NCBI RefSeq assembly: GCF_019972155.1
Contig: NZ_BOVL01000059.1
Location: forward strand, 1 to 64,000
Direction of reading: 5' to 3'
Length of the DNA stretch: 64,000 bases
Source: Bradyrhizobium sp. RD5-C2
GTDB taxonomy: Bacteria > Pseudomonadota > Alphaproteobacteria > Rhizobiales > Xanthobacteraceae
In this document: piece after piece, positions 28,464 to 37,116 of the stretch
Numbering within the stretch: the stretch's first letter is position 1
Layout of the letters: every line of letters starts with the position of its first letter
The notes under the pieces: generated by a model
Databases searched by the model: none
Told to the model about the DNA's origin: nothing
What the model saw: the letters and a program-made list of their open reading frames with translations, nothing else
Translations under genes and position numbers: made by a program

Positions 28464-29153
28464 TCAGTGGTGCGCCACGAACGTCATCCGCCACGGATTG
28501 TGCCCGATGTTGCGCGGCGCGCGCGTGGCGTCGAAGCCCGCGGCGGCGAGCTTCGCGATCATCTCGTCCTCGCGGTAGCGCTGCAGCCCGATCTTGGTGC
28601 GCAGCTGCCGGTAATCGGACAGCGCGGTCGAGGCGAGCCCGATCAAGGCATCGCGCAGAAAGCCATGGGTCGCGGCAAAGCGCAGCAGCGCGATGACGTC
28701 TCGGGCCATGCCGACTTCGGGCCGCAGGATATCGCCGAGCACGAAACGGCCCGAGGGCTTCAGCAGGCGGTGGACCACGTCGAATGCGGAGTCGAGCTCC
28801 TGCGGCGTCATGTATTGCGCCACCGAGTTCATCACCACGAGGTCGATCGAATCCGCCTCCATGTTCTTCAGCTCGTCGAGCGAGCGGACGCGGATTTTGG
28901 TGTCGGGCGCAAAGCGCGCGACCAGGCGGCCGCGCACACCGGGCGCAGGCTCCGCCAGATAGAGCTGGGCGCAGGCGTTGGCGACCTTCGCCGCCGACAG
29001 CGCCTCACCGCAGGCATAATCCAGCACCACGGCGCCGGGCGAGGTGATGTAGCCGATGATGTCGTTGGCGATGACCTGGAAATGCAGGTCGCGGTGCAGT
29101 CGACTCGCATAAATCGTATGCGTGGAATCGTAATAGTCGATCCATTCATCCAT
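28464..29153 (-). CDS. SAM-dependent methyltransferase
   Basis: Class I methyltransferase of about 229 residues. Motif I is VVLDYACGEA (about residues 40-49), followed by a YLAEPAPGVRGRL acidic-strand region and the SIDLVVMNSVAQYMTP motif. A post-core RPEVGMARDVIAL segment and C-terminal YREDEMIAKLAAAGF complete the domain. The start ATG at 29153 gives MDEWIDYYDS. A longer frame to 29240 would be less typical. It runs in the opposite direction to dps and sits upstream of the tRNA-like gene. Substrate unknown. Confidence 0.85.
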   Translation of the reverse strand: MDEWIDYYDSTHTIYASRLHRDLHFQVIANDIIGYITSPGAVVLDYACGEALSAAKVANACAQLYLAEPAPGVRGRLVARFAPDTKIRVRSLDELKNMEADSIDLVVMNSVAQYMTPQELDSAFDVVHRLLKPSGRFVLGDILRPEVGMARDVIALLRFAATHGFLRDALIGLASTALSDYRQLRTKIGLQRYREDEMIAKLAAAGFDATRAPRNIGHNPWRMTFVAHH

Positions 29154-29279
29154 CGCGCTCGGTATCCGGCAGAACGGGTTCCTGACTTCCAGGAACAGGT
29201 GGGCTGATGATGCGTTAGCGGTCCGGCGGCCAATGTTCAATGCGCCGAAATACGGGGGTTCCTAACAGGAAGGTCCAAC

Positions 29280-29807
29280 GTGAGCAAAGCCAAGACTGAA
29301 AAGATATCGCCCGATCTCGACACGCCGAGCGATCTGCCGCAAGCCGCGGTGGACACGATCTCGGCCTCGCTCAACACGCTTCTGGCCGACGCCTTCGCGC
29401 TCTACCTGAAGACCAAGAATTTTCACTGGCATGTCAGCGGCCGGCATTTCCATGATTACCATTTGTTGCTGGACGAACAATCGGACGCGATCTTCGCGAC
29501 CACCGACCAGCTCGCCGAGCGGGTCCGCAAGCTCGGCGGCGCTACGCTGCGGTCGATCGGCGACATCGCCAAGCACCAGACCATCAAGGACAATGACGAG
29601 GCCTTTGTGCCGCCGCGCGAAATGCTGCGCGAGTTGATGGAGGACAACAAGCACATGGCGGCGGCGATGCGCAAGGCACACAAGCTCGCCGACGACCACG
29701 AGGATTCCGGCACCGCCGGTCTGCTCGAAACCTTCATCGACGAAACCGAGCGCCGTACCTGGTTCCTGTTCGAGGCAAGCCGCCAGGAAGGCAGCAACGC
29801 GGCCTGA
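29280..29807 (+). CDS. dps: Dps/ferritin-like DNA-protection protein
   Basis: 175 residues from GTG 29280. The ferritin-like four-helix bundle carries the Dps ferroxidase site across helices: NFHWHVSGRHFHDYH and DEQSDAIFATTDQ (His, Asp, Glu ligands). The Lys-rich N-terminus fits DNA binding. Dps oxidises iron with H2O2 and compacts DNA in stress or stationary phase. The GTG follows AGGAAGG. It is monocistronic, with a repeat downstream. Confidence 0.94.
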   Translation: MSKAKTEKISPDLDTPSDLPQAAVDTISASLNTLLADAFALYLKTKNFHWHVSGRHFHDYHLLLDEQSDAIFATTDQLAERVRKLGGATLRSIGDIAKHQTIKDNDEAFVPPREMLRELMEDNKHMAAAMRKAHKLADDHEDSGTAGLLETFIDETERRTWFLFEASRQEGSNAA

Positions 29808-29811
29808 GTTT

Positions 29812-29952
29812 CACCCTCTCCCCTTGTGGGAGAGGGTGGCGCAATCGAGCGGAGCGAGATGAAGCCGGGTGAGGGGTTCTATCCGCGGAGACAGACCCCT
29901 CATCCGTCGCGGATTTCATCCGCGCCACCTTCTCCCACAAGGGGAGAAGGGA
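29812..29952. repeat. Palindromic intergenic repeat downstream of dps
   Basis: CCCTCTCCCCTTGTGGGAGA at the left and TTCTCCCACAAGGGGAGA at the right form a long inverted repeat, with inner AGCCGGGTGAGGGGT / ACCCCTCATCCG arms. Related in style to the 7479-7662 element. Confidence 0.8.
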
Positions 29953-29977
29953 AGGGGGAGCAGCGGTCGTTGGAGCA

Positions 29978-30499
29978 TCACCGCCTCCACAGCCGTACCA
30001 GCGGCCCGCTCTTGCCCATCACCGGATCGGTGGTCGGGATCGCCACCAGCGGGATCGTCTTCAGCGCCCGGGCGTGGTTCTCCGGCGTCGGCCGTTGCAG
30101 GTCCATCGGCGGGCCCGGCGGATAGGCGCCGACCACGCCGAAGTCGCCGCTCGCCGACAGGCATTGATGTCCGGTGCCAGCCGGCAGGATCGCGACGTCG
30201 CCGGCTGCGATCTCGAACGCGCGCCCGCGTTCGCCGCCGAACTGCACGCGCGCGCTGCCGCGGGCGACGCCCAGCACCTCGTGCACGGTGGCGTGGTAAT
30301 GCGCGAAGTCGTAGACGCCGTTCCGCCACATCGCGCCCCAGCCATTGCTGCTGAACAGTTGCTCGATTGTGGCCTCGGGATTTCTGCTGACGTCGACCGC
30401 GGTCTTGTAGACCAGAAACGGCATCGGATTGTTCGGCACCAGGCCATCGTCCTGAAAGACGATGGTCAGGAGCTCGGCATTCTTACTCACCACCGGCAT
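29978..30499 (-). CDS. Cupin-domain protein
   Basis: 173 residues from ATG 30499 (MPVVSKNAELL). Cupin motif 1 is visible as YHATVHEVLGV (His, His, Glu ligands) and motif 2 as GDVAILPAGTGHQC. The first cupin block is preceded by WRNGVYDFAHYHA. Likely a single-domain metal-binding cupin with an unknown reaction. It follows the enolase-superfamily gene by ~42 bases on the same strand, so the pair may be co-transcribed in a sugar-acid-type pathway; that is inference only. Confidence 0.85.
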   Translation of the reverse strand: MPVVSKNAELLTIVFQDDGLVPNNPMPFLVYKTAVDVSRNPEATIEQLFSSNGWGAMWRNGVYDFAHYHATVHEVLGVARGSARVQFGGERGRAFEIAAGDVAILPAGTGHQCLSASGDFGVVGAYPPGPPMDLQRPTPENHARALKTIPLVAIPTTDPVMGKSGPLVRLWRR

Positions 30500-30540
30500 G
30501 GCGGCTCTCCAGCGTTGCGAGAGGCGGGAAATCGTTCCCG

Positions 30541-31641
30541 CTAAATTTTGAACTTCAGTACCTCGTCCTTGAATCTGAGCCCATGCCCCGGCCGTTCCGG
30601 CGCGGTGATCATGCCATTGGCGATCTCCGGCGGATCGACCCAGAGGTCGTCGATCAGGGCCATGTTCTCGCACCAGATGCCGTTCGGGATCGAGGCCAAG
30701 AGGTGCACATTGAGTTCGGGGAACAGATGCGGCGCGATGGTGATGCCGAACGTGTCCGCAAGCGATGCGATCTTGCGCAGGTCGGTCATGCCGCCGCGCA
30801 TCGGGTCGGGTTGCAGGATCGGCAGGCAGGGATTGAGGAAGAACGGCCGCAGATCGTAGCGCGTGAAATGCGTCTCGCCGCCGACGACGCGCATGTCGAG
30901 CGCCGCCGCGATGCGCTGATAGCCGGCGAAATCATCGGCCGGCACCGGCTCCTCCAGCCAGTAGATATCGTATTTCTCGAATTTGCGTCCCATCTCGATG
31001 GCGACATCGGCGCTCCAGCCCATGTTGACGTCGATCATGATGTCGATGTCGGGCCCGAGCGCCTCGCGCATGCGGCGCACGTTGTCGAGGTCCTGCGCGG
31101 GCGTGTGAACATGCGCGACCTGCATCTTGATTGCCTTGTAGCCCTGCTTCACAAAATGCAGCGCCTTCTCGATCATGCCGTCGCCACCGGCGCCGCGGAA
31201 GCAGCCGGAACCATAGATCGGAATTTCCGAGCGATAGTGCCCCCATAGCCGGTGCAGCGGCAGGCCGGCGCGTTTTCCCACCGCGTCCCACAGCGCGATG
31301 TCGAGCGCCGACATCGCCATCGCGGCGATGCCGCCGCGGCCATAGGTCATCGTCGCGGTCCACAGATCGCGCCAGATCGCCTCGATCGCGGTGGCATCCT
31401 TGCCGATCACGCGCGGGATGATGCACTCGTCGAGACAGGCCGCGATCGACTGCATCGCCGGGCGGAACACGAACAGATAGCCCATGCCGGTGATGCCGCC
31501 GGCTGTCTCGACGTCGCAGATCAGGATGTCGCGCGTCGCGCCGAGCGCTGCGCCCTTCAGCCAGCGGTCGTCGGCCCAGGGCAGCCGCAGCATCGTCACG
31601 CGGATGTCGCGGATGGTCATGTCTGGATTGGCTGAGGTCAT
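30541..31641 (-). CDS. Mandelate racemase/muconate-lactonizing enolase-superfamily protein
   Basis: 366 residues. Metal ligands line up as Asp204 (IDVNMGW), Glu230 (LEEP) and Glu256 (GGETH), with a catalytic-type His305 in IAPHLFPE, as in the mandelate racemase subgroup. The K-x-K region reads AIKMQ (Lys172, Gln174), so the second lysine is not the usual one. The N-terminal capping domain (about 1-130) is present. Members dehydrate or racemise acid sugars and related compounds. Actual substrate cannot be assigned. Confidence 0.9.
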   Translation of the reverse strand: MTSANPDMTIRDIRVTMLRLPWADDRWLKGAALGATRDILICDVETAGGITGMGYLFVFRPAMQSIAACLDECIIPRVIGKDATAIEAIWRDLWTATMTYGRGGIAAMAMSALDIALWDAVGKRAGLPLHRLWGHYRSEIPIYGSGCFRGAGGDGMIEKALHFVKQGYKAIKMQVAHVHTPAQDLDNVRRMREALGPDIDIMIDVNMGWSADVAIEMGRKFEKYDIYWLEEPVPADDFAGYQRIAAALDMRVVGGETHFTRYDLRPFFLNPCLPILQPDPMRGGMTDLRKIASLADTFGITIAPHLFPELNVHLLASIPNGIWCENMALIDDLWVDPPEIANGMITAPERPGHGLRFKDEVLKFKI

Positions 31642-31768
31642 CGAGCGTTTCCTTCCTTCCAGGCCGGATCACGTTGCCTGATCTCGGACCGGGAAACTCA
31701 ATCACAGAGCACGGCCGCCAATCCAGCGCGCTTCGTCATGCCTCCAATGCGCGAAGACGCGATTGCCT

Positions 31769-32266
31769 TCAGGTGTTTTTGGGAAGCTCGAACACCATGC
31801 AGGTCGTGGTGGCGTGCGCGATCAGCTTGCCGTTCTGATCGGTGATGCGTCCTTCGGCAGTCGCGGCGCGACGGCCGGCGTTGAGCACCCGGCCTTCGGT
31901 GCGGATTTTGCCGGTGTCCTGGCTCATGCCGCGAACAAAGGAGATCTTGAACTCCAGCGTGGTGTAGCCCGAACCTTTCGGCAGCGTGGTCTGCACCGCG
32001 AGCGCCATGGCGGAATCGAGCAGGATTGCGACATAGCCGCCGTGCACCGAGCCGATCGGGTTGTAGTGGCGCAGCCCAGGGATGCTGTGGATCACCACAT
32101 GGCCCGGCTCGGCGGTGCAGTCGAACGGCTCGACGTTCTCCATGATCGGCGGCTCCGGCAGCGTGCGGGCGAAGATGCCGCGCACGAAGTCGAGCCCCGG
32201 CATCGATGCCATCAGCTCCAGCGAGGAGACGCCGTAGGTAGGCTTCCGAGTGGCGCTGTCGGTCAT
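31769..32266 (-). CDS. PaaI-type hotdog-fold thioesterase
   Basis: 165 residues from ATG 32266 (MTDSATRK). The hotdog signature is GSVHGGYVAILLDSAMALA, followed by ISFVRGMS and the VLNAGRRAATAEGRI strand. Members hydrolyse acyl-CoA thioesters such as phenylacetyl-CoA or other fatty acyl-CoAs. A longer frame to 32329 lacks family support. It stands alone near a short repeat. Confidence 0.88.
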   Translation of the reverse strand: MTDSATRKPTYGVSSLELMASMPGLDFVRGIFARTLPEPPIMENVEPFDCTAEPGHVVIHSIPGLRHYNPIGSVHGGYVAILLDSAMALAVQTTLPKGSGYTTLEFKISFVRGMSQDTGKIRTEGRVLNAGRRAATAEGRITDQNGKLIAHATTTCMVFELPKNT

Positions 32267-32335
32267 GTCGGCATGTCCCGTGACGTGATACGAGGGCACA
32301 TTGTTGCTGTCGGGTTTAGCCGCACACAACAGCTG

Positions 32336-32407
32336 TCATGCCCGGACTTGATCCGGGCATCCATCTTTCTTCAAGGGATGGATTGCCGGGTCAAGCCCGG
32401 CAATGAC
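32336..32407. repeat. Short palindromic repeat
   Basis: GTCATGCCCGGACTTGATCC facing GGGTCAAGCCCGGCAATGAC. Similar in style to the element at 60786-60818. Confidence 0.75.
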
Positions 32408-32417
32408 ACGCGCAAGC

Positions 32418-33611
32418 CTACGCCGCCTGCTTCTTCTTCCGCATCAGATCGGCAAACCGCTGGAACAGATAGTGCGAGTCGCGCGGGCCGGGCGAGGCCT
32501 CGGGATGGTACTGCACCGAGAACACCGGCTTGCCCTCGAGCGCGATGCCGCAATTGGAGCCGTCGAACAGCGAGATATGGGTCTGGGTCGCGCCGGCAGG
32601 CAGCGTCGCCTGGTCCACCGCAAAGCCGTGGTTCATCGAGGTGATCTCGACCTTGCCGGTGGTCTCGTCCTTGACCGGATGGTTGGCGCCGTGATGGCCC
32701 TGATGCATCTTCATGGTCTTGGCGCCGACGGCGAGGCCGAGCATCTGATGGCCGAGGCAGATGCCGAAGGTCGGCGTCCCCGAAGCGATCACCTGCTGGA
32801 TGACCGGCACGGCATATTTGCCGGTCGCGGCGGGATCGCCGGGGCCGTTCGACAGGAACACGCCGTCCGGCTTCATCGCCAGGATATCTTCAGCCGCCGT
32901 CGTCGCCGGCACCACGGTCACCTTGCAGCCGACACCGGCGAGCAGGCGCAGGATGTTGCGCTTGATGCCGTAGTCGATCGCGACCACGTTGAATTCCGGC
33001 GTGGTCTGTCGGCCAAAACCCTTGCCCCACTCCCAGGGGGTCTCATCCCAGGTGAAGCGCTGGCCGGAGGTGACCATCGGCACCAGGTCCATGCCCTCGA
33101 GGCCGGGCCATTCGCGCGCCTCTTCCTTCAGGCCGTGCAGGTCGAACTCGCCGTTCCTGGCGTGCGCGATCACGGCGTTGGGCATGCCCTTGGAGCGGAT
33201 CAGCGCGGTCAGCGCCCTTGTATCAATGCCGGACAGGCCGATGATGCCGCGCGCCTTCAACCACTGGTCGAGGTGGCGGGTGGCGCGGTAGTTCGAGGGA
33301 TCGGTGATCGCCGAGCGCAGGATCACGCCGCGCGCGCCTGGCGTCGCGGCCATGTTCACCGTCTCGATGTCTTCCTCGTTGGTACCGACATTGCCGATAT
33401 GCGGGAAAGTGAAGGTGATGATCTGGCCGGCATAGGACGGATCGGTGAGGATCTCCTCGTAGCCGGTCATTGCGGTGTTGAAGCAGACCTCGCCGACGGC
33501 GTGGCCTTCCGCGCCGAGACCGAAGCCTTCCAGCACGGTACCATCGGCGAGCACAAGGAGCGCGGTCGGTTTGTGGTCCGGCCAGGCGGGAGCGTTTTCA
33601 GGGGTTGTCAT
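32418..33611 (-). CDS. carA: Carbamoyl-phosphate synthase small subunit
   Basis: Glutaminase partner of CarB. 397 residues from ATG 33611 (MTTPENAP). The class I amidotransferase domain in the C-terminal half holds the nucleophile Cys in GICLGHQML and the His-Glu pair in YHPEASPGP. The N-terminal CPS-small domain contains the EEILTDPSYAGQI block. It lies 4.4 kb upstream of carB with five genes between, so the two subunits are separately transcribed. Confidence 0.97.
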   Translation of the reverse strand: MTTPENAPAWPDHKPTALLVLADGTVLEGFGLGAEGHAVGEVCFNTAMTGYEEILTDPSYAGQIITFTFPHIGNVGTNEEDIETVNMAATPGARGVILRSAITDPSNYRATRHLDQWLKARGIIGLSGIDTRALTALIRSKGMPNAVIAHARNGEFDLHGLKEEAREWPGLEGMDLVPMVTSGQRFTWDETPWEWGKGFGRQTTPEFNVVAIDYGIKRNILRLLAGVGCKVTVVPATTAAEDILAMKPDGVFLSNGPGDPAATGKYAVPVIQQVIASGTPTFGICLGHQMLGLAVGAKTMKMHQGHHGANHPVKDETTGKVEITSMNHGFAVDQATLPAGATQTHISLFDGSNCGIALEGKPVFSVQYHPEASPGPRDSHYLFQRFADLMRKKKQAA

Positions 33612-33772
33612 GAGCCCTTTAAATAGTCGCCGCACCCTGCGGCGTCAAAGCGAAAGGGCACGGATTCACACGGCAATGTCCGCCGATTTGACAGGCCGCA
33701 CCGGCCTTTTAATCTAAAGTTCCCTGAAGCGGTCGTTTGCTTGCCGAAAATGACCCGGTCCGGAGCTCCCGC

Positions 33773-34474
33773 ATGGATAACACGATGCCGATCCTGCTCG
33801 TCCCGGGCGTCATCTGCTCACCGCGGATCTTTGCCCCTGTCATCCCGGCGCTGTGGCGGTTTGGGCCGGTCACGGTCGCCAACCACGTCCGGGACGACAA
33901 TATGGGGGCGATTGCCCGCCGGATCCTGGCCGAGGCCCCGCCGCGCTTCGCGCTCGCCGGGCACTCGATGGGCGGCTATATCGCGTTCGAGATCATGCGG
34001 CAGGCGCCCGAGCGGGTCGCGAAGCTGGCGCTGATGAGCACCCAGGCGAGGGCTGACACGCCGGAAGCAACCGCGCGCCGCCGCGGCATGATGGAGCGTG
34101 CCAAGAATGGTCAGTACCGGAGCGTGGTCGACGAGCTGTTTCCGGCCTTCGTGCATCCGTCGCGGCAAGGCGATGCAGGCCTCCGGAAGATCGTCGAGGA
34201 CATGAGCGAGGACGTCGGCGCCGAGGCCTTCATCCGCCAGCAGAACGCGGTGCTCAGCCGGCCGGATTCACGACCGGGCATGGCCTGGATCAAATGCCCG
34301 ACCCTGGTGCTGACATCGGATACCGACAACACCGTGCCGAATTTATTGTCGGACGAGATGGCCAACGGCATTCCCGGGGCCAAGCTCGTGGTGATCCCCG
34401 ATTGCGGTCACCTTCCGCAACTGGAGCAGCCGCAGGCCTGCGCCGATGCGCTGGTTCAGTGGCTGCGGAACTAG
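33773..34474 (+). CDS. Alpha/beta-fold hydrolase
   Basis: 233 residues with an alpha/beta hydrolase core. The oxyanion/strand region is LLVPGVICSPRIFAP, the nucleophile elbow GHSMGGYIAFE, a candidate acid TDNTVP and the final His in IPDCGHLPQLE. The ATG at 33773 begins MDNTMPILL. Divergent from carA, with no linked pathway gene. Substrate unknown. Confidence 0.9.
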   Translation: MDNTMPILLVPGVICSPRIFAPVIPALWRFGPVTVANHVRDDNMGAIARRILAEAPPRFALAGHSMGGYIAFEIMRQAPERVAKLALMSTQARADTPEATARRRGMMERAKNGQYRSVVDELFPAFVHPSRQGDAGLRKIVEDMSEDVGAEAFIRQQNAVLSRPDSRPGMAWIKCPTLVLTSDTDNTVPNLLSDEMANGIPGAKLVVIPDCGHLPQLEQPQACADALVQWLRN

Positions 34475-34532
34475 GTTGTCCAGTCGCTGCAAACTGCCTA
34501 CATGAGGGGATTGCCAGTTTAAGGACACCAGG

Positions 34533-34988
34533 ATGCTGCGCGACGATATCAATACTGCGGTCAAGGAAGCGATGAAGGCGAAGGACGAGCGCAAGCTCTC
34601 CACGCTGCGCATGGTCAATTCGACCATCAAGAACGCCGACATCGACGCGCGCGGGCAGGGCAAGCCGCCGTTGTCCGATTCCGACCTTCTGAGCGTCTTG
34701 CAGAAGATGATCAAGCAGCGCCAGGAATCGGTCGAGCTCTATGACAAGGGCGGCCGTGCCGAGCTCGCCGCCCAGGAGCGCGAGGAGATCGCCGTGATCT
34801 CCGCCTACCTGCCGAAGCAGATGTCCGACGACGACGTGAAGGCCGCGATCGCGGCCATCATCGCCGAGACCAATGCTGCCGGGATCAAGGACATGGGTAA
34901 GGTGATCGGCGCCCTGAAGGCGAAGTACGCCGGCCAGATGGATTTCGGCAAGGCCAGCGGCCTCGTCAAGGCGGCGCTCGCGGGATAG
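34533..34988 (+). CDS. GatB/YqeY-domain protein
   Basis: 151 residues forming the helical YqeY domain (LRDDINTAVKEAMKAKDERKL, then the SVELYDKGGRAELAAQEREE block and the C-terminal GKVIGALKAKYAGQMDFGK). Related to the tail of GatB, which handles tRNA during glutamine charging; a role in tRNA handling is by analogy. In many alphaproteobacteria YqeY stands next to dnaG; here dnaG is 21 kb away. Confidence 0.92.
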   Translation: MLRDDINTAVKEAMKAKDERKLSTLRMVNSTIKNADIDARGQGKPPLSDSDLLSVLQKMIKQRQESVELYDKGGRAELAAQEREEIAVISAYLPKQMSDDDVKAAIAAIIAETNAAGIKDMGKVIGALKAKYAGQMDFGKASGLVKAALAG

Positions 34989-35003
34989 CGGCGGAGGCTT
35001 CCG

Positions 35004-35471
35004 ATGTTTCTTGTCGCGGCGGACAGTCTGGAAGCTTACCTCGCCTTCGATCCCGGCCGCACCGCGGATCTCGAACAAGTCCATGCGCTGATGCGCAAGG
35101 CCGCGCCTTCGCTCAAGCGGCACTTTCATGCCGGAACGCCGGCCGGCGAGGCCGGCATGCGCATGAACATGATCGGCTACGGTCAGTTTCGCTATGCGAT
35201 CAAGTCCGGCAAGACGGCGGCCTGGCCCGTGGTCGGCGTGGCGCTGCAGAAGAACTACATCAGCATCTATGTCGCGGTGACCCGTAACGGGAAGCCGCTG
35301 GTGTCCTGCTACGCCGGCCAACTCGGCGAATTGCGGGCGGGCGGCAACAATTTTAGTTTCGAAGCGTTTGTTGATCTGAAGGCGGCTGCCGTTGCGGCAC
35401 TGTTCGCCGAGGCCGCCGATATCTTCAAGGCGGATCAGGAGAACCCCGTCCGCTACATGCAGGGAAGCTGA
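35004..35471 (+). CDS. DUF1801-domain protein
   Basis: 155 residues fitting the DUF1801 family (VHALMRKAAPSLKRHFHAG, then MNMIGYGQFRYAIKSGKTAAWPVVG and KNYISIYVAVTRNGK). Family members include iron-chaperone-like and osmotic-stress-associated proteins. It begins 15 bases after the YqeY gene, so the two may share a transcript. No catalytic residues are obvious. Confidence 0.85.
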   Translation: MFLVAADSLEAYLAFDPGRTADLEQVHALMRKAAPSLKRHFHAGTPAGEAGMRMNMIGYGQFRYAIKSGKTAAWPVVGVALQKNYISIYVAVTRNGKPLVSCYAGQLGELRAGGNNFSFEAFVDLKAAAVAALFAEAADIFKADQENPVRYMQGS

Positions 35472-35539
35472 GATCGGCTTGCCGAGAGCCGGCGCCGGCG
35501 CCCTCGAGGTGGAAGTCCTGGATAAACTGGAGACAGGCC

Positions 35540-37060
35540 ATGGCCGATCAGCAAGCTCCTTCCGGTCCGGATCTCACACAAGGCGTGACGCTCGCCGACT
35601 TCTCGGGCACGATGTTGCTCGGCCATGTCGGCGACGAGGATGTGCTGCTGGTGCGTTCGGGGCAGGACATCTTCGCCATCGACGCGCATTGCAGCCATTA
35701 CCATGGCCCGCTCGCCGAAGGCCTGGTCGAGGGCGAGACCGTCCATTGCCCCTGGCATCACGCCTGCTTTGATGTTCGCACCGGTGAAGCGGTCGCGGCG
35801 CCCGCCTTCAACGCGCTCGCCGTCTGGAAGGTCGAGCGCGACGGCGATCGCATCATCGTGCGCGAGAAGCGCGAGCAGCCGAAACCCCGTGTCAAGGGAC
35901 CGGTCGATGCGCCCGGCAGGATCGTGATTGTCGGCGGCGGCGCGGCGGGGTTTGCCGCCGCCGAGATGCTGCGACGGCAGGACTATCGCGGCAGCATCGT
36001 CATGCTGAGCGACGAGACCGCGCCGCCTGTAGATCGGCCGAACCTGTCAAAGGACTTTCTCGCCGGCAGCGCCCCGGAAGACTGGCTGCCGCTGAAGCCG
36101 GACAGTTTCTATCCCGATGCGGCGATCGATCTAAGGCTTAGGACCGAGGTCAAGTCGATCGACACCGGCGGCCGCCATGTCGTGCTGGCAGGCGGCGACG
36201 CACTTCCCTATGACCGGCTGCTGCTGGCGACCGGTGCGGAGCCGGTGCGGCTGCCGATCCCCGGCGCGGATCAGCCCCACGTTCACGTGCTGCGCACGCT
36301 CGACGATTGCCGCGCGATCATCGCCTCGGCCAGCGGCGCGCGCCGCGCGGTCGTGATCGGCGCGAGCTTCATTGGGCTCGAGGTTGCGGCCTCGTTGCGC
36401 GCGAGGGAGATCGAGGTTCACGTGGTCGGGCTGGAACAGCGGCCGCTGGAGCGCGTGCTCGGGCCTGAGATGGGCGATTTCGTTCGCGCGCTGCACGAGG
36501 AGCATGGCGTCGTCTTCCACCTCGGCGACACGGTGAGTGCGATCGAGGGCAAGCGCGCGCAGCTGAAGAGCGGGCCCATGCTTGATGCCGACCTCGTCGT
36601 GCTCGGTGTCGGCGTGAAGCCGCGGCTGGCGCTGGCGGAGGGAGCCGGGCTCGCGATCGATCGCGGCGTGACAGTGGACGCCTATCTCGAGACCAGCGTT
36701 CCCGGCATCTATGCGGCCGGCGACATCGCGCGCTGGCCCGATCCGCACAGCGGCGAGATGATCCGGGTCGAGCACTGGGTGGTGGCTGAGCGCCAGGGCC
36801 AGGCCGCCGCGCGGAATATGCTCGGGCAGCGCGAGGTGTTCGATGCGGTGCCGTTCTTCTGGAGCCAGCATTACGACGTGCCGATCAACTATGTCGGCCA
36901 CGCCGAGCAGTGGGACGAAATCGCGGTGGACGGCAGCATCGCCGGCAGGGATTGCGTGCTCCGCTACAAGCGCGGCGGGCGTGTGCTCGCAGTCGCGTCG
37001 ATCTATCGCGACCGCGAAAGCCTCGAGGCCGAGATCGCAATGCAGCGGGTGGCAGCCTGA
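35540..37060 (+). CDS. Rieske-type FAD-dependent oxidoreductase (AIF-like)
   Basis: 506 residues combining an N-terminal Rieske [2Fe-2S] domain and a reductase. Rieske ligands are Cys51-x-His53 (CSHYHG) and Cys70-x-x-His73 (CPWHH). A Rossmann GGGAAGFAAAEML follows near residue 133, the NAD-binding GASFIGLEVAASL at about 274, and FAD-binding YAAGDIARWPDPH near 390. Architecture matches bacterial relatives of apoptosis-inducing factor-like proteins. Electron partner and substrate are unknown. Confidence 0.9.
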   Translation: MADQQAPSGPDLTQGVTLADFSGTMLLGHVGDEDVLLVRSGQDIFAIDAHCSHYHGPLAEGLVEGETVHCPWHHACFDVRTGEAVAAPAFNALAVWKVERDGDRIIVREKREQPKPRVKGPVDAPGRIVIVGGGAAGFAAAEMLRRQDYRGSIVMLSDETAPPVDRPNLSKDFLAGSAPEDWLPLKPDSFYPDAAIDLRLRTEVKSIDTGGRHVVLAGGDALPYDRLLLATGAEPVRLPIPGADQPHVHVLRTLDDCRAIIASASGARRAVVIGASFIGLEVAASLRAREIEVHVVGLEQRPLERVLGPEMGDFVRALHEEHGVVFHLGDTVSAIEGKRAQLKSGPMLDADLVVLGVGVKPRLALAEGAGLAIDRGVTVDAYLETSVPGIYAAGDIARWPDPHSGEMIRVEHWVVAERQGQAAARNMLGQREVFDAVPFFWSQHYDVPINYVGHAEQWDEIAVDGSIAGRDCVLRYKRGGRVLAVASIYRDRESLEAEIAMQRVAA

Positions 37061-37066
37061 CGGCTT

Positions 37067-37084
37067 CCCCTCAGGGAGGGGTTT
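37067..37084 (+). terminator. Short hairpin after the Rieske-FAD gene
   Basis: CCCCTC/GAGGGG stem with a three-base loop followed by TTT. Weak terminator-like signal. Confidence 0.35.
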
Positions 37085-37116
37085 GTGGTCTGGCGGCGAT
37101 GGTCTAGTCTGCGGCC